Notes: generated by a model from the letters alone, not told the origin. A stretch of DNA of 64,000 bases from Rhodobacteraceae bacterium DSL-40 (GCA_003258405.1 QKPN01000003.1:248001-312000); one strand, 5' to 3'. Positions 34,606 to 44,220 are shown, counted from the stretch's first letter. Program-made: numbers and translations.

Positions 34606-35550
34606 ATGAAGACAAAGACAAAGAGCATTCTCGTGGCAGTCAGCCTGCTCTCGACCGCACCGGCTTTCGCCGCGGAACCGGAGAGCTGCAAGAGCGTCCG
34701 CTTCTCCGACGTGGGCTGGACGGACATCACCTCGACGACCGCGGTCGCCGACACGCTGCTCCGCGCCCTCGGCTACGACACCAAGATCGACATCCTGTCC
34801 GTGCCCGTCACCTATACCGGCCTTGCCAACGGCGATATCGACATCTTCCTCGGCAACTGGATGCCGACGATGGAAGGCGACATCGCCCCCTATCGCGAGG
34901 CCGGCACGGTCGACACCGTCCGGGCCAATCTCGAAGGCGCCAAATACACCCTCGCCGTTTCGTCGAAGCTGGCGGAGGAAGGTCTGACCGATTTCTCCAA
35001 GATCAAGGATTTCGGCGACGAGCTCGACCACAAGATCTACGGCATCGAGCCCGGCAATGACGGCAACCGCCTGATCCAGGAGATGATCGAGAACGATACC
35101 TTCGGTCTCGGCGACTTCACCCTCGTCGAAAGCTCCGAACAGGGGATGCTCGCCCAGGCCGCCCGCGCCGAACGGCAGGGCAAGGGCATCGTCTTCCTCG
35201 GCTGGGAACCCCACCCGATGAACGCGAACCTCAAGATGACCTACCTCACCGGCGGGGATGACATCTTCGGGCCCGACTTCGGCGGCGCCACCGTCTATAC
35301 CAACACCCGCGCCGGTTATGTCGAGGAATGCCCGAATGTCGGCCGCTTCCTCCAGAACCTCGGTTTCACGCTCGAGATGGAAAACCAGATCATGGGCGCG
35401 ATCCTCGATGACGGCGAGACCCCCGAGACCGCCGCGGCGACCTGGCTTGGCGAAAACCCCGATGTGATCGGCCCCTGGCTCGAGGGTGTCACCACCTTCG
35501 ACGGCGGCGACGCGATGGCGGCCGTCAACAAGGAACTCGGCCTCGAATGA
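34606..35550 (+). CDS. choX: Choline ABC transporter substrate-binding protein
   Basis: A 314-residue periplasmic binding protein with signal peptide MKTKTKSILVAVSLLSTAPAFA and cleavage after FAA (cited as ILVAVSLLSTAPAFA). The mature protein carries VGWTDITSTTAVADTLL and FLGNWMPTMEGDI, the choline-binding-type aromatic/acidic box. A GAGGGGA precedes the ATG by five bases. It is the first gene of choX-W-V, divergent from betI, with a shared BetI operator. ProX/betaine binding is an alternative, but the neighbours favour choline. Confidence 0.93.
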   Translation: MKTKTKSILVAVSLLSTAPAFAAEPESCKSVRFSDVGWTDITSTTAVADTLLRALGYDTKIDILSVPVTYTGLANGDIDIFLGNWMPTMEGDIAPYREAGTVDTVRANLEGAKYTLAVSSKLAEEGLTDFSKIKDFGDELDHKIYGIEPGNDGNRLIQEMIENDTFGLGDFTLVESSEQGMLAQAARAERQGKGIVFLGWEPHPMNANLKMTYLTGGDDIFGPDFGGATVYTNTRAGYVEECPNVGRFLQNLGFTLEMENQIMGAILDDGETPETAAATWLGENPDVIGPWLEGVTTFDGGDAMAAVNKELGLE

Positions 35551-35766
35551 GGCTCCGCTTCGGGCCCTGCCGGCCTGAAGCACCCCTTCCGCTCCAGGTC
35601 ATGCCCCTGGAACGCATGGCCCGTGATCGCGATCGCCCGACGCGATCCGGGATCGCTCGGGTACGCGGCCCGTTCGTGGCCCCCGCACCTCCAGAGCACC
35701 TTCGCCTACGCCCCAGCCCCGCAGCGGCCGCGCCGAACGCGCGCCGCGACGAATGAGGAGTATTGC

Positions 35767-35853
35767 ATGCCCACGCCTACGCCCATCCGCGCCTCCGCGC
35801 CCTGCCCCGCCCGCCGCACCGGCGCGGCGGCCCTGCAAGCGGGGCGCAGATGA
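35767..35853 (+). CDS. Short leader ORF coupled to choW
   Basis: A 28-codon ORF (MPTPTPIRASAPCPARR...) with a strong GAGGAG six bases before its ATG, better than any ribosome site for choW itself. Its TGA overlaps the choW ATG as ATGA. It looks like a translational-coupling leader; the peptide has no recognised domain. It lies in the about 300-base choX-choW space, which also contains the hairpin CCAGGTCATGCCCCTGG near 35595. Confidence 0.5.
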   Translation: MPTPTPIRASAPCPARRTGAAALQAGRR

Positions 35854-36704
35854 TCGACCCGCTCGTCCTTGCCGCGCCGCTGGCGCTGCTGCCCAAGATC
35901 CCGGTCGGGAAATGGGCCAGCAACGTCGTTGACTGGCTGATCGGCCATGCCGTCTGGTTCTTCGACGGCCTCTCCGAAGGCGTCACCGCCCTCATCGACG
36001 CGATTCTCTGGGTGCTCCAGACCCCGCCCTCGCTGGTGGTGATCGCCGTCTTCGCCCTGCTTGCCTGGGTGATCCAGCGCTCGTGGGCGACGGTTGCCTT
36101 CGTCATCATCGGCTTTCTCTTCATCCTCAACCAGGGCTACTGGGAGGAAACGACCGAGACGCTCACCCTCGTGCTCTGCGCGGTGATCGTGTGCATGGGG
36201 GTCGGCGTGCCGATCGGCATCGCGGCGGCTCATCGCCCGCGGCTCTATGCCGCGCTCCGGCCGGTGCTCGACCTCATGCAGACCCTGCCGACCTTCGTCT
36301 ACCTGATCCCGGCGATCGTGTTCTTCGGGATCGGCATGGTGCCCGGCCTCATCGCCACCGCGATCTTCGTGGTGCCCGCACCGATCCGGCTCACCCATCT
36401 CGGCATCGTCTCGACGCCGAAGGAGCTCAAGGAGGCAGGCCTCGCCTTCGGTGCGACGCCCAGCCAGCTCCTGCGCAAGGTCGAGCTCCCCTACGCCGCG
36501 CCGCAGATCATGGCGGGCCTTACCCAGACCATCATGCTCTCGCTCTCGATGGTGGTGATCGCCGCCCTCGTCGGCGCAGAGGGGCTCGGCGTGCCGGTGG
36601 TGCGTGCGCTCAACACGGTCAACACCGCGCTCGGTTTCGAGGCGGGGCTGGTGATCGTGGTGCTCGCGATCATCCTCGACCGTGTGTTCCGGCGGGAGAA
36701 GTGA
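35850..36704 (+). CDS. choW: Choline ABC transporter permease
   Basis: A 284-residue inner-membrane permease of the ProW/OpuAB type. It has several hydrophobic helices and the cytoplasmic coupling loop KELKEAGLAFGATPSQLLRKVELP (cited as EAGLAFGATPSQLLRKVELP). The start MIDPLVLAAPL overlaps the stop of the 28-codon leader. It works with ChoX and ChoV to import choline. An alternative in-frame TTG start lies too close to the upstream GAGGAG to be likely. Confidence 0.93.
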   Translation: MIDPLVLAAPLALLPKIPVGKWASNVVDWLIGHAVWFFDGLSEGVTALIDAILWVLQTPPSLVVIAVFALLAWVIQRSWATVAFVIIGFLFILNQGYWEETTETLTLVLCAVIVCMGVGVPIGIAAAHRPRLYAALRPVLDLMQTLPTFVYLIPAIVFFGIGMVPGLIATAIFVVPAPIRLTHLGIVSTPKELKEAGLAFGATPSQLLRKVELPYAAPQIMAGLTQTIMLSLSMVVIAALVGAEGLGVPVVRALNTVNTALGFEAGLVIVVLAIILDRVFRREK

Positions 36705-36705
36705 G

Positions 36706-37764
36706 ATGAAAGAGACGATGATTTCCTTCGAGAAGGTCTCGATCGTCTTCGGCAGCGAACCCGAATCGGCGCTGCCGCTGATGGATGCCGGCAAAAGCCG
36801 CGCCGAGGTGCAGGAAGCGACCGGCCAGATCCTCGGTGCGCATGACTGCTCGCTCGAGGTGGCGGAGGGCGAGATCTCGGTGCTGATGGGCCTGTCGGGC
36901 TCGGGCAAGTCCACGCTGCTGCGCGCGATCAACGGCCTCAACAAGGTGACGCGCGGCCGGATGATGGTGCGCGCGACCGATGGCAAGATGGTCGATGTCT
37001 GCACCTGCTCGCCCGCGACCCTGCGCGGCCTGCGCCGCAGCGCCGTCTCGATGGTGTTCCAGCAGTTCGGCCTCCTGCCCTGGCGCAGCGTCGTCGACAA
37101 CGTCGCCCTCGGCCTCGAGCTCTCGGGCCTCGGGCGCCGGGAGCGGCTGGAGAAGGCGCAGAGCGTGCTCGAGACGGTCGGCCTCTCGGCCTGGGGCGAG
37201 AAGAAGGTCTCCGAGCTTTCGGGCGGCATGCAGCAGCGTGTGGGCCTTGCCCGCGCCTTCGCGACCGACGCGCCGATCCTGCTCATGGACGAGCCCTTCT
37301 CGGCGCTCGACCCGCTGATCCGCGCCCATCTGCAGGACGAGCTCCTGACACTGCAGGAAAAGATGCGCTGCACCATCGTTTTCGTGAGCCACGATCTCGA
37401 GGAGGCGGTGAAGCTCGGCAACACGATCACCATCATGGAAGGCGGGCGCATCGTGCAATCCGGCCGGCCGGAGGATATCGTGCTGCGCCCGGCGGACGAT
37501 TATGTCACCGATTTCGTCGCCCATCTGAACCCGCTGAGCGTGCTGCGGATGGTCGATGTGATGACGCCCTGCACGGGCGAGCCTCCGGCGCGCACGCTGC
37601 CCGGCGAGACGCCGCTCCGCGAGGTGCTGCCACTCTTTGCCGAGGATCCGGCGACGGCGGTGCTGGTGACGGACGCGGGCGGCGCAGCCCTCGGCGAAGT
37701 GACCGCGGCGCGTGTCTTCGAGACGCTTGCGCCGAAGGTTGCGGGCGGCACGGGCGGCGCCTGA
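36706..37764 (+). CDS. choV: Choline ABC transporter ATP-binding protein
   Basis: A 352-residue ATPase with Walker A GLSGSGKST (near residue 63), Q-loop FQQFGLLPWR, signature LSGGMQQR, Walker B ILLMDEPFSALD and the switch His in VSHDLEEA. The C-terminal about 70 residues resemble a CBS-type regulatory module as in ProV/OpuAA. It begins one base after the choW stop. Together with ChoX and ChoW it energises choline uptake. Confidence 0.94.
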   Translation: MKETMISFEKVSIVFGSEPESALPLMDAGKSRAEVQEATGQILGAHDCSLEVAEGEISVLMGLSGSGKSTLLRAINGLNKVTRGRMMVRATDGKMVDVCTCSPATLRGLRRSAVSMVFQQFGLLPWRSVVDNVALGLELSGLGRRERLEKAQSVLETVGLSAWGEKKVSELSGGMQQRVGLARAFATDAPILLMDEPFSALDPLIRAHLQDELLTLQEKMRCTIVFVSHDLEEAVKLGNTITIMEGGRIVQSGRPEDIVLRPADDYVTDFVAHLNPLSVLRMVDVMTPCTGEPPARTLPGETPLREVLPLFAEDPATAVLVTDAGGAALGEVTAARVFETLAPKVAGGTGGA

Positions 37765-37800
37765 TCCGCCCGGCGGCGGCCTCCTCCGAGCCTTCCCCCC

Positions 37801-37829
37801 TTGACGCGCGGCGGAGGCTCGGCTAACAG
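37801..37829 (+). promoter_or_regulatory. Sigma-70-type promoter of rpmB
   Basis: TTGACG at 37801-37806 and TAACAG at 37824-37829 are separated by 17 bases. This predicts an about 85-base untranslated leader before rpmB, rich in G+C pairs that may fold. Confidence 0.5.
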
Positions 37830-37922
37830 GCCGCTTCCAGATTTCGGGCGCCCTCGCGAGTGCGGCGCCGGTTATGAGTCGTGAACCTGGCCGGGGCCCG
37901 GCCCAGAGCAAGGAATGAAATC

Positions 37923-38210
37923 ATGTCGCGCCGTTGCGAACTGACTGGCAAGAGCGTGATGGTTGGCAACAATGTCAGCCACGCGCACAACAAGACCAAG
38001 CGCCGGTTTCTGCCGAACCTCAACACCGTGTCGCTGACCAGCGAAACGCTCGGCCAGACCGTGAGCTTCCGCATTTCCGCGGCTGCGCTGCGCACCGTCG
38101 ATCACCGGGGCGGGCTCGACGCCTTCCTCGCGAAGGCAAACGACGCCGAACTTTCGCCCCGCGCGCTGAAGGTCAAGCGCGACATCGCGAAGGCACAGGC
38201 CGCCGCCTGA
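37923..38210 (+). CDS. rpmB: 50S ribosomal protein L28
   Basis: A 95-residue basic ribosomal protein with the diagnostic start [29 protein letters not shown] (cited as RRCELTGK and [12 protein letters not shown]). The ATG is preceded by AAGGAATG. Length and composition fit bacterial L28. It has its own promoter and a strong terminator, so it is a single-gene unit. Confidence 0.98.
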   Translation: MSRRCELTGKSVMVGNNVSHAHNKTKRRFLPNLNTVSLTSETLGQTVSFRISAAALRTVDHRGGLDAFLAKANDAELSPRALKVKRDIAKAQAAA

Positions 38211-38231
38211 TCCGGCGCAACCGCCGTCTTC

Positions 38232-38266
38232 AAGGCCGGGCCCCCGGGATGCGGGGCGCGGCCTTT
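38232..38266 (+). terminator. Rho-independent terminator after rpmB
   Basis: AAGGCCG-x-GCCCC pairs with GGGGC-x-CGGCCTT and is followed by TTTT. The hairpin lies about 20 bases after the rpmB stop. Confidence 0.85.
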
Positions 38267-38404
38267 TCGCATGTACGGTTGTTTTTCGAGGGCCCTGCCT
38301 GCACGGTGGTCCTGCCTGTCCGGCGTACGGCGGCTGGGAATCGCCTCCGGCTTGCCCTATTGCGCGGGGCATGGAAGCCTTTGGGGGAAAGGACGCCTGC
38401 GCCC

Positions 38405-38896
38405 ATGCACCGCCTGAGAATCGCCGCGCTCGCCGTTCTTCTTGGCATCGCCCTGCTGCCCGGCGCCCGGGCCGGGGAGGCCGCGCCGCTTGCCGGGCGC
38501 GATGGCATCCGCATCGAGGACGCCTACGCCCGCGCCGCGGGGGCTGCCGCCCGCAGCGGCGCCGTCTACCTGACGCTCGCCAACACCGGCACGGCGGAGG
38601 ACACCCTCCTCGCGGTCACGGGCGATGCGGCGGCGCGGATCGAGATCCACAGCACGGTGGTCGAGGATGGGATCGCCCGGATGCAGCCGCATGCGGACGG
38701 GCTTCCCCTGCCGGCAGGCGCGCGTGTGAGCCTCGCGCCGGGAGGGCTTCACATCATGCTCCTCGGCCTCACCCGGCCGCTTGCCGAAGGGGACACGGTC
38801 GGTCTTACCTTCGTCTTCGAACGTGCCGGTGCGATCCCGGCGGCGGTGCCCGTCGATCTCGCGCGCGGCATGCCCGGCGGGCAGCACACGCATTGA
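38405..38896 (+). CDS. PCuAC-family periplasmic copper chaperone
   Basis: A 163-residue secreted protein with signal peptide LRIAALAVLLGIALLPGARA. The mature domain carries the copper motif of PCu(A)C chaperones: His in EIHSTVVEDGIARM and the HIM of PGGLHIMLLGL. Such proteins deliver Cu(I) to cytochrome oxidase assembly in the periplasm. It ends in a His-containing tail (GGQHTH). A usual partner (Sco) is not adjacent. The ribosome site (AAAGGA) is somewhat distant. Confidence 0.9.
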   Translation: MHRLRIAALAVLLGIALLPGARAGEAAPLAGRDGIRIEDAYARAAGAAARSGAVYLTLANTGTAEDTLLAVTGDAAARIEIHSTVVEDGIARMQPHADGLPLPAGARVSLAPGGLHIMLLGLTRPLAEGDTVGLTFVFERAGAIPAAVPVDLARGMPGGQHTH

Positions 38897-39007
38897 GTGC
38901 ACGCGGGCGTGAAGTCCTGCCCCTTCTCCCCGCCGCAATACAAGCGTAAAATGGAATATGACCCATCAGCGTGCCCGCTCGGGGCATGTGATCGAAAGGT
39001 AAATCCG

Positions 39008-39265
39008 ATGAAAAAGCTTTCATTTGTCGCAGTTTCCCTGGCGGCGCTTTGCGCCGTGACCTCCGCCGCCGCCGGCGTTGCCTTCCCGCGCGCCGACGCC
39101 AATGGCGACGGCTATGTCACCTATGACGAGGCAAAGCGCGTGTTTCCCGGCATGCAGGAAGTCACCTTCCTCAAGGCCGACTGGAACGGCGACGGCAAGA
39201 TCAGCGCCCAGGAATACCCGTCGCTCGAGGCGCTCTATCGCAACACCAGATCGATGGGCCACTGA
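39008..39265 (+). CDS. Small secreted EF-hand calcium-binding protein
   Basis: An 85-residue protein with signal peptide MKKLSFVAVSLAALCAVTSA, then two canonical EF-hand loops DANGDGYVTYDE (from residue 30) and DWNGDGKISAQE (from about 58). Each has the acidic calcium ligands in order. It is exported to the periplasm or outside. AAAGG precedes the ATG. The role (calcium buffering or sensing) is unknown. Confidence 0.88.
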   Translation: MKKLSFVAVSLAALCAVTSAAAGVAFPRADANGDGYVTYDEAKRVFPGMQEVTFLKADWNGDGKISAQEYPSLEALYRNTRSMGH

Positions 39266-39356
39266 GCCTCACCCGCGCGCGCTTTCCCGCCGGACGGGGT
39301 TGCCGCCCCGCCGAAAAGCGGCCATAACCCGCCGCCTGAGGACAGACGGGTGTGCC

Positions 39357-40148
39357 ATGACGCAAGCTTCGGCCAATCTCAACATCATGATCAAGGCCGC
39401 CCGGAAGGCCGGGCGGAGCCTCGTCCGGGATTTCGGTGAGGTGGAACAGCTCCAGGTCTCGCGCAAGGGGCCGGGAGACTTCGTGAGTCGCGCCGATATG
39501 CGTGCCGAGGAGATGATCCGCACTGACCTCACCGAGGCGCGGCCGAACTACGGCTGGCTCGGCGAGGAGAGCGACGAGGTGAAGGGCGCCGACCCGACGC
39601 GGCGCTGGATCGTCGATCCGCTCGACGGAACCACCAACTTCCTGCACGGCCTGCCGCACTGGGCGGTCTCGATCGCGCTCGAGCACAAGGGCGAGATCGT
39701 TGCGGGCGTGGTCTATGACCCGGCGAAGGACGAGATGTTCGTGGCCGAGAAGGGCGCGGGCGCCTGGATGAACGACCGCCGCATCCGCGTCTCGGCGCGG
39801 CGTGACACCTACGAGATGATCTTCGCCACCGGCGTTCCCTTCGGCGGCAGCCCGAACCTGCCCGCGACGTTGAAGGATCTCGCCAACCTCACCCCGCGCA
39901 CCGCCGGCATCCGGCGCTGGGGCGCGGCGGCGCTCGATCTCGCCTATGTCGCGGCCGGCCGCTACGACGGCTACTGGGAGCGCGGCCTCAACCCCTGGGA
40001 CATCGCGGCGGGGCTGCTGCTCGTCCGCGAGGCCGGCGGTTTCACCGGCCCGATCCAGGAAGGCGCCAGCATCTTCGAGAGCCGCGGCTGCGTCGCCGCC
40101 AACACGCACGCCTTCGAGACCCTGACCTCCATCGTGCGCGCCTCCTGA
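39357..40148 (+). CDS. Inositol monophosphatase family protein
   Basis: A 263-residue Mg2+-dependent phosphatase of the SuhB/IMPase type. The metal-binding motifs are GEESD (about residue 70), DPLDGTTNF (about 89-97) and WERGLNPWDIAAG (about 205-217). It dephosphorylates myo-inositol or related sugar phosphates, and SuhB also takes part in rRNA transcription complexes. The start MTQASANLN is the family's usual one. It is a single gene converging on ygfZ. Confidence 0.94.
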   Translation: MTQASANLNIMIKAARKAGRSLVRDFGEVEQLQVSRKGPGDFVSRADMRAEEMIRTDLTEARPNYGWLGEESDEVKGADPTRRWIVDPLDGTTNFLHGLPHWAVSIALEHKGEIVAGVVYDPAKDEMFVAEKGAGAWMNDRRIRVSARRDTYEMIFATGVPFGGSPNLPATLKDLANLTPRTAGIRRWGAAALDLAYVAAGRYDGYWERGLNPWDIAAGLLLVREAGGFTGPIQEGASIFESRGCVAANTHAFETLTSIVRAS

Positions 40149-40164
40149 GGCTCGCCGCCGCGCC

Positions 40165-40953
40165 TCAGGCCAGCTCGGCGCGGAGGCGCGCGGGGCCGGC
40201 GGCCAGCGCCCCCTCCGCCCGGTCGAACCGGAGATAGGCCAGCCCCGCGCCGCCCGTGCTCGAATAGAGGCGGCCGGCAACGCGCTCGCCTGCGAGGATC
40301 TCGGTGCCCGGTGCGGGCGCCTCGCCCTCGATCTCCACCCGCACGAGCCCCTTGCGGAGCTCGGTCTTGTGCTTCATCCGCGCCGTGACCTCCTGGCCGA
40401 CATAGCAGCCCTTGCGGAAATCGACGCCGTTGAGCCGCGCAAAGCCCATCTCGAGGATGTAGCTCTCGTCCGGCACGAGCTCGATACCGGTCTCGGGCAC
40501 GCAGGCCGCAATCCGCGCCGCGAGCAGCGCCGCGGGATCGAGCGGCGCGAGGTCCGCGAGATAGGCCTGCGGGTCCGCGACCCAGGCCCGCCAGCCGAGC
40601 GCGGCGCTGCGCGGATCGATGACGGCGCCCGAGGGCGGCTCGCCCTGCCCCAGCACCACGGCGAGATCGCTCGGCGCAACGGTCACCCTGGCGCGCAGCT
40701 TGTAGAGCGTGAGCCGTTGCAAAAGCGGTTGAGCCCGGTCGGCCTTCACGTCGATGAGAAATCCTGCGCCGCGCCGGATGACGAAGAAATCGAAGAGATA
40801 TTTTCCCTGCGGCGAGAGAAGGGCTGCGTAGACGCACGCGCCCTCGGCCAGACCCTCGACATTGTTGGTGACGAGATTCTGCAGGAAATGCCCGGCGTCC
40901 TCGCCGCTCACTTCCAGCACCGCCCGATCCGTCGCCTGCAGTCCCGCCGTCAT
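40165..40953 (-). CDS. ygfZ: Folate-binding Fe-S cluster maintenance protein YgfZ
   Basis: A 262-residue GcvT-like protein with the hallmark KGCYVGQE (near residue 185), whose Cys is essential in E. coli YgfZ. Such proteins use tetrahydrofolate to keep certain Fe-S enzymes active. N-terminal LEVSGEDAGHFLQNLVTNNV matches the family. It stands alone between suhB-like and the ABC exporter genes; the suf operon is about 17 kb away. Confidence 0.92.
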   Translation of the reverse strand: MTAGLQATDRAVLEVSGEDAGHFLQNLVTNNVEGLAEGACVYAALLSPQGKYLFDFFVIRRGAGFLIDVKADRAQPLLQRLTLYKLRARVTVAPSDLAVVLGQGEPPSGAVIDPRSAALGWRAWVADPQAYLADLAPLDPAALLAARIAACVPETGIELVPDESYILEMGFARLNGVDFRKGCYVGQEVTARMKHKTELRKGLVRVEIEGEAPAPGTEILAGERVAGRLYSSTGGAGLAYLRFDRAEGALAAGPARLRAELA

Positions 40954-41010
40954 CGCAAATCCTCCTGTCTCCAGAGACAGATAAGCCCCGGAGCGGCGGA
41001 CCGAAAGGGA

Positions 41011-42744
41011 TCAGGCGCCGGAAAACTGCAAGGCAAAGAGATCGGCGTAGAGCCCGCCGCGGTCCAGCAGCTCCTGGTGCCGGCCCATCTCGACGACGCG
41101 GCCGCGATCCATCACCACGATGAGGTCCGAATCCATCACCGTCGCGAGCCGGTGCGCGATCACCAGCGTGGTCCGGCCCTCGGCAAGACGGGCGAGCGCC
41201 TTCTGGATCTGGGCCTCGGATTCGGCATCCAGCGCCGAGGTCGCCTCGTCGAGGAGCAGGATCGGCGCGTTGCGCACCATGGCCCGGGCGATGGAGAGCC
41301 GCTGGCGCTCGCCGCCCGAGAAGGCCTGTTCGGTCGGCCGGACCATGGTGTCGTAGCCCTGCGGCAGCGCACGGATGAAACCGTCGGCGGCGGCGGCACG
41401 GGCCGCCTCCTCGATCTCCGCGCGCGTCGCGCCCTTGCGGCCGAACCCGATATTGTCGGCGACCGAGCCCGAGAGCAGCACCGAATCCTGGCTCACCACC
41501 GCGATCTGGTCGCGGAGCGAGGCGAGCGTCATGTCGCGGATGTCGATCCCGTCGATGGAGATCGTGCCTGCGGTCGGGTCGTATAGCCGTGGCAGCAGGT
41601 TGAAGACGGTGGATTTCCCGGCCCCCGAGCGGCCGACGAAGGCGGTCTTGCGGCCCTGCGGAATGGTGAGCGAGACATTCTCGAGGGCAACATGGCCGTC
41701 GGGATAGGCGAAGGAAACATCCTCGAAATGGATCACGCCATGGACCCGGCCGACCTCGCGCGCGCCGTCGACGATGGTGTTCTCGGCGTCGAAGAGCATG
41801 TAGATCCGATCGAGCGCCGCGCGCCCCTGCATCAGCGTCGCATAGGAGCCGCCGATGCGCCGCGCCGGCCCCGAGAGCACGCCGAAGCCGGTCAGCAGCC
41901 CGGTGAAATCGGCGATCGAGATCGTGCCCGCCGTGATCCGCTTCGCGACCACGAAGAGCAGCACGGCGATCGCGATCCCCATCAGCACCTCCATCAGCGG
42001 CGCCATGCGCGCCCGCCAGATGTATTGCTTGACGCTGAGCCCGAGCAGCCTGTCGAAGACCCCTTCGGCGCTGCGCGCGAGCGGCTCCTCGAGGCTGTAG
42101 GTCCGCGCCATGCGGATGCTCGAGAGCCCCTCCGTCACCTCCGAGGTCATGTGGCTGATCTCGGCCTGGGTGCGCTTCGCGAGCTTGCGAAGCCGCCGCC
42201 CGATCACGTTGACCGGCACCAGCGCAACCGAGAAGATGAGCAGGATCATGAGCGTGAGCGACCAGTCGATGGTGAGCATCACGCCGATCGAGACGATGAT
42301 CGTGAGGATGTTGGTGAGCCCGCCGACATAGCCCCGGACCGCGCCGCCGACGACCGAGATGTCGGAGGAGAACCGCGCCGCGAGCCCCGCGGGCGCCTCG
42401 CTCTGGAGCCGCGCGAGATCGGCGCCGACGAGCTGGGAGAACATGCGCTTGCGCAGGTCCGTCTCCATGTGCGTGACCACGATGTTGGAGATCGTCTCCT
42501 TGTAATACTGCCCCACCGCGCTCAGCGAGGTGAGCCCAAGCACGGTCAGCGGCCCCCACCAGATCACTGCCGGATCGGTGCGCTCTAGCGCCGCCATCAC
42601 GAGCTGGATGACCTTCGAGTAGGCGCCGGTCGTCGCCGAGACCAGAACGGTCATCAGGATCGCGAGCGAAAGTGTCCAGCGATAGGGCCAGAGCCAGTCG
42701 CGCCACAGGCGCACATAGGGTGAGAAGCCCGAAGCTTCCGACAT
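41011..42744 (-). CDS. ABC exporter, fused membrane and ATPase domains (MsbA-like)
   Basis: A 577-residue half-transporter: six membrane helices over residues about 20-310, then an ATPase with Walker A GRSGAGKST (near 374), signature FSGGERQR, Walker B PILLLDEATSALD and the switch His in IAHRLATV. Exporters of this kind flip lipids or extrude drugs as homodimers. The ATG follows GGGGAACG; a GTG one codon earlier is also possible. The substrate cannot be told. Confidence 0.93.
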   Translation of the reverse strand: MSEASGFSPYVRLWRDWLWPYRWTLSLAILMTVLVSATTGAYSKVIQLVMAALERTDPAVIWWGPLTVLGLTSLSAVGQYYKETISNIVVTHMETDLRKRMFSQLVGADLARLQSEAPAGLAARFSSDISVVGGAVRGYVGGLTNILTIIVSIGVMLTIDWSLTLMILLIFSVALVPVNVIGRRLRKLAKRTQAEISHMTSEVTEGLSSIRMARTYSLEEPLARSAEGVFDRLLGLSVKQYIWRARMAPLMEVLMGIAIAVLLFVVAKRITAGTISIADFTGLLTGFGVLSGPARRIGGSYATLMQGRAALDRIYMLFDAENTIVDGAREVGRVHGVIHFEDVSFAYPDGHVALENVSLTIPQGRKTAFVGRSGAGKSTVFNLLPRLYDPTAGTISIDGIDIRDMTLASLRDQIAVVSQDSVLLSGSVADNIGFGRKGATRAEIEEAARAAAADGFIRALPQGYDTMVRPTEQAFSGGERQRLSIARAMVRNAPILLLDEATSALDAESEAQIQKALARLAEGRTTLVIAHRLATVMDSDLIVVMDRGRVVEMGRHQELLDRGGLYADLFALQFSGA

Positions 42745-42902
42745 CACGTTCCCCCGCCCCAGCTCACCGGGTCCCTCCCGCCTTGTGTCCGACCGGGCTC
42801 CGGACTAGCACGGTGGCGCGCGCGCAACCAAGCGGATTTGCCTTTTCTCCCGCATTTGCGCGCAGTTGATGTCTTTCGTGTCTCTCGGGGAGCATCCGTC
42901 CC

Positions 42903-44105
42903 ATGCGCCTGTCCTATGGCCGCGACCTCATCGCCATTCCCGGCCCCTCGATCGTTCCCGACCGCGTGCTGCGGGCGATGCATCGGTCCTCGCCCAACAT
43001 CTACGGGGGAGAGCTGATCGCGCTCAGCGATACCGTCTACCGCGATCTCGCCGCCCTGGCCCGCACCACCGGCGATCCGGTGATCTATCTCGGCAACGGC
43101 CATGCCGCCTGGGAGGCGGCGGTCGCCAACACACTCCGTCCCGGTGACCGGGCGCTCGTGCTCGCGACCGGCGTCTTCGGCCGCGGCTGGGCCGAGATGG
43201 CCCGGCGGCTCGGTGTCGAGGTGGAGCTGCTCGACTTCGGTTTCCGCGCCACTGCCGATCCTGCGCGCCTCGCCGAACGGCTCGCCGCCGACCGGGAGCA
43301 TACAATCCGCGCCGTGCTGACCGTGCAGACCGACACCGCGTCTTCGGTCTCGAACGACATTCCCGCCCTGCGCCAGGCAATAGACGCGGCGGGTCACCCG
43401 GCACTCTTCCTCGTCGATTGCATCGCCTCGCTCGGGTGCGAGCGCTTCGAGATGGACGCCTGGGGCGCGGATGTGACGGTCGCTGCCTGCCAGAAGGGGC
43501 TGATGCTGCCGCCCGGCATCGCTTTCAACGTCGTGGGCCCCCGCGCCTGGCGCAAGCGGGTGCCCTGCCCCAGCCTCTACTGGGACTGGGCGCCGCGGAT
43601 CGAGCCGGAGCTCTTCTACCAGCGCTTTGCGGGCACGCCGCCGACGCATCACCTTTATGGTCTGCGCGAGGCGCTCGACATGCTGGCCGAAGAGGGTCTC
43701 GAGAACACCTGGGCGCGCCACGAGCGGCTGGCCCGCGCCATCTGGGCGGCGGTGGAAACCTGGGGGGCGCCGTCGGGGGCGGGCTGCGACCGTGCGCTGG
43801 CGCTCAACATCGCCGAGCCGGCGCGCCGGAGCCGGGCGGTGACGACGATCCGCACGGCACCGGGCGATGCGATCCGGCTCCGCGCCTGGTGCGAGGAAGC
43901 CGCAGGCCTCACGCTCGGCATCGGCATCGCCGCGCCCGACGAGGATGGCGGCAGCCTCTTCCGCATCGGCCACATGGGCCATCTCAATCCGCCGATGGTG
44001 CTCGGCGCGCTCGCGACCATCGAGGCGGGCCTCTCCGCCCTCGGCATCCCCCATGGCCCGGGTGGGATCGCCGCCGCCGCCGAGGTGGTCGCGCAGGAGA
44101 TTTGA
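42903..44105 (+). CDS. Class V aminotransferase (serine-glyoxylate/alanine-glyoxylate type)
   Basis: A 400-residue PLP enzyme. The cofactor lysine is in VAACQKGLMLPPG (about residue 200), preceded by FLVDCIASLGCE with the PLP-binding Asp. The N-terminus IPGPSIVPDRVLRAM is typical of serine-glyoxylate aminotransferases. Probable reaction: transfer of an amino group between Ser or Ala and glyoxylate, or a related pair such as (S)-ureidoglycine:glyoxylate. It is a single gene with no clear operon. Confidence 0.87.
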   Translation: MRLSYGRDLIAIPGPSIVPDRVLRAMHRSSPNIYGGELIALSDTVYRDLAALARTTGDPVIYLGNGHAAWEAAVANTLRPGDRALVLATGVFGRGWAEMARRLGVEVELLDFGFRATADPARLAERLAADREHTIRAVLTVQTDTASSVSNDIPALRQAIDAAGHPALFLVDCIASLGCERFEMDAWGADVTVAACQKGLMLPPGIAFNVVGPRAWRKRVPCPSLYWDWAPRIEPELFYQRFAGTPPTHHLYGLREALDMLAEEGLENTWARHERLARAIWAAVETWGAPSGAGCDRALALNIAEPARRSRAVTTIRTAPGDAIRLRAWCEEAAGLTLGIGIAAPDEDGGSLFRIGHMGHLNPPMVLGALATIEAGLSALGIPHGPGGIAAAAEVVAQEI

Positions 44106-44220
44106 GCGTGGGCAGCGCACCACCACCCCGCGAAAAATTGATGGAATGATCGCGCAGGAGCGCCTAGTTTGCCGCGTGGATACAGGCGGCAACGCCATTC
44201 CGAACTTGGAGAAAGAACGA

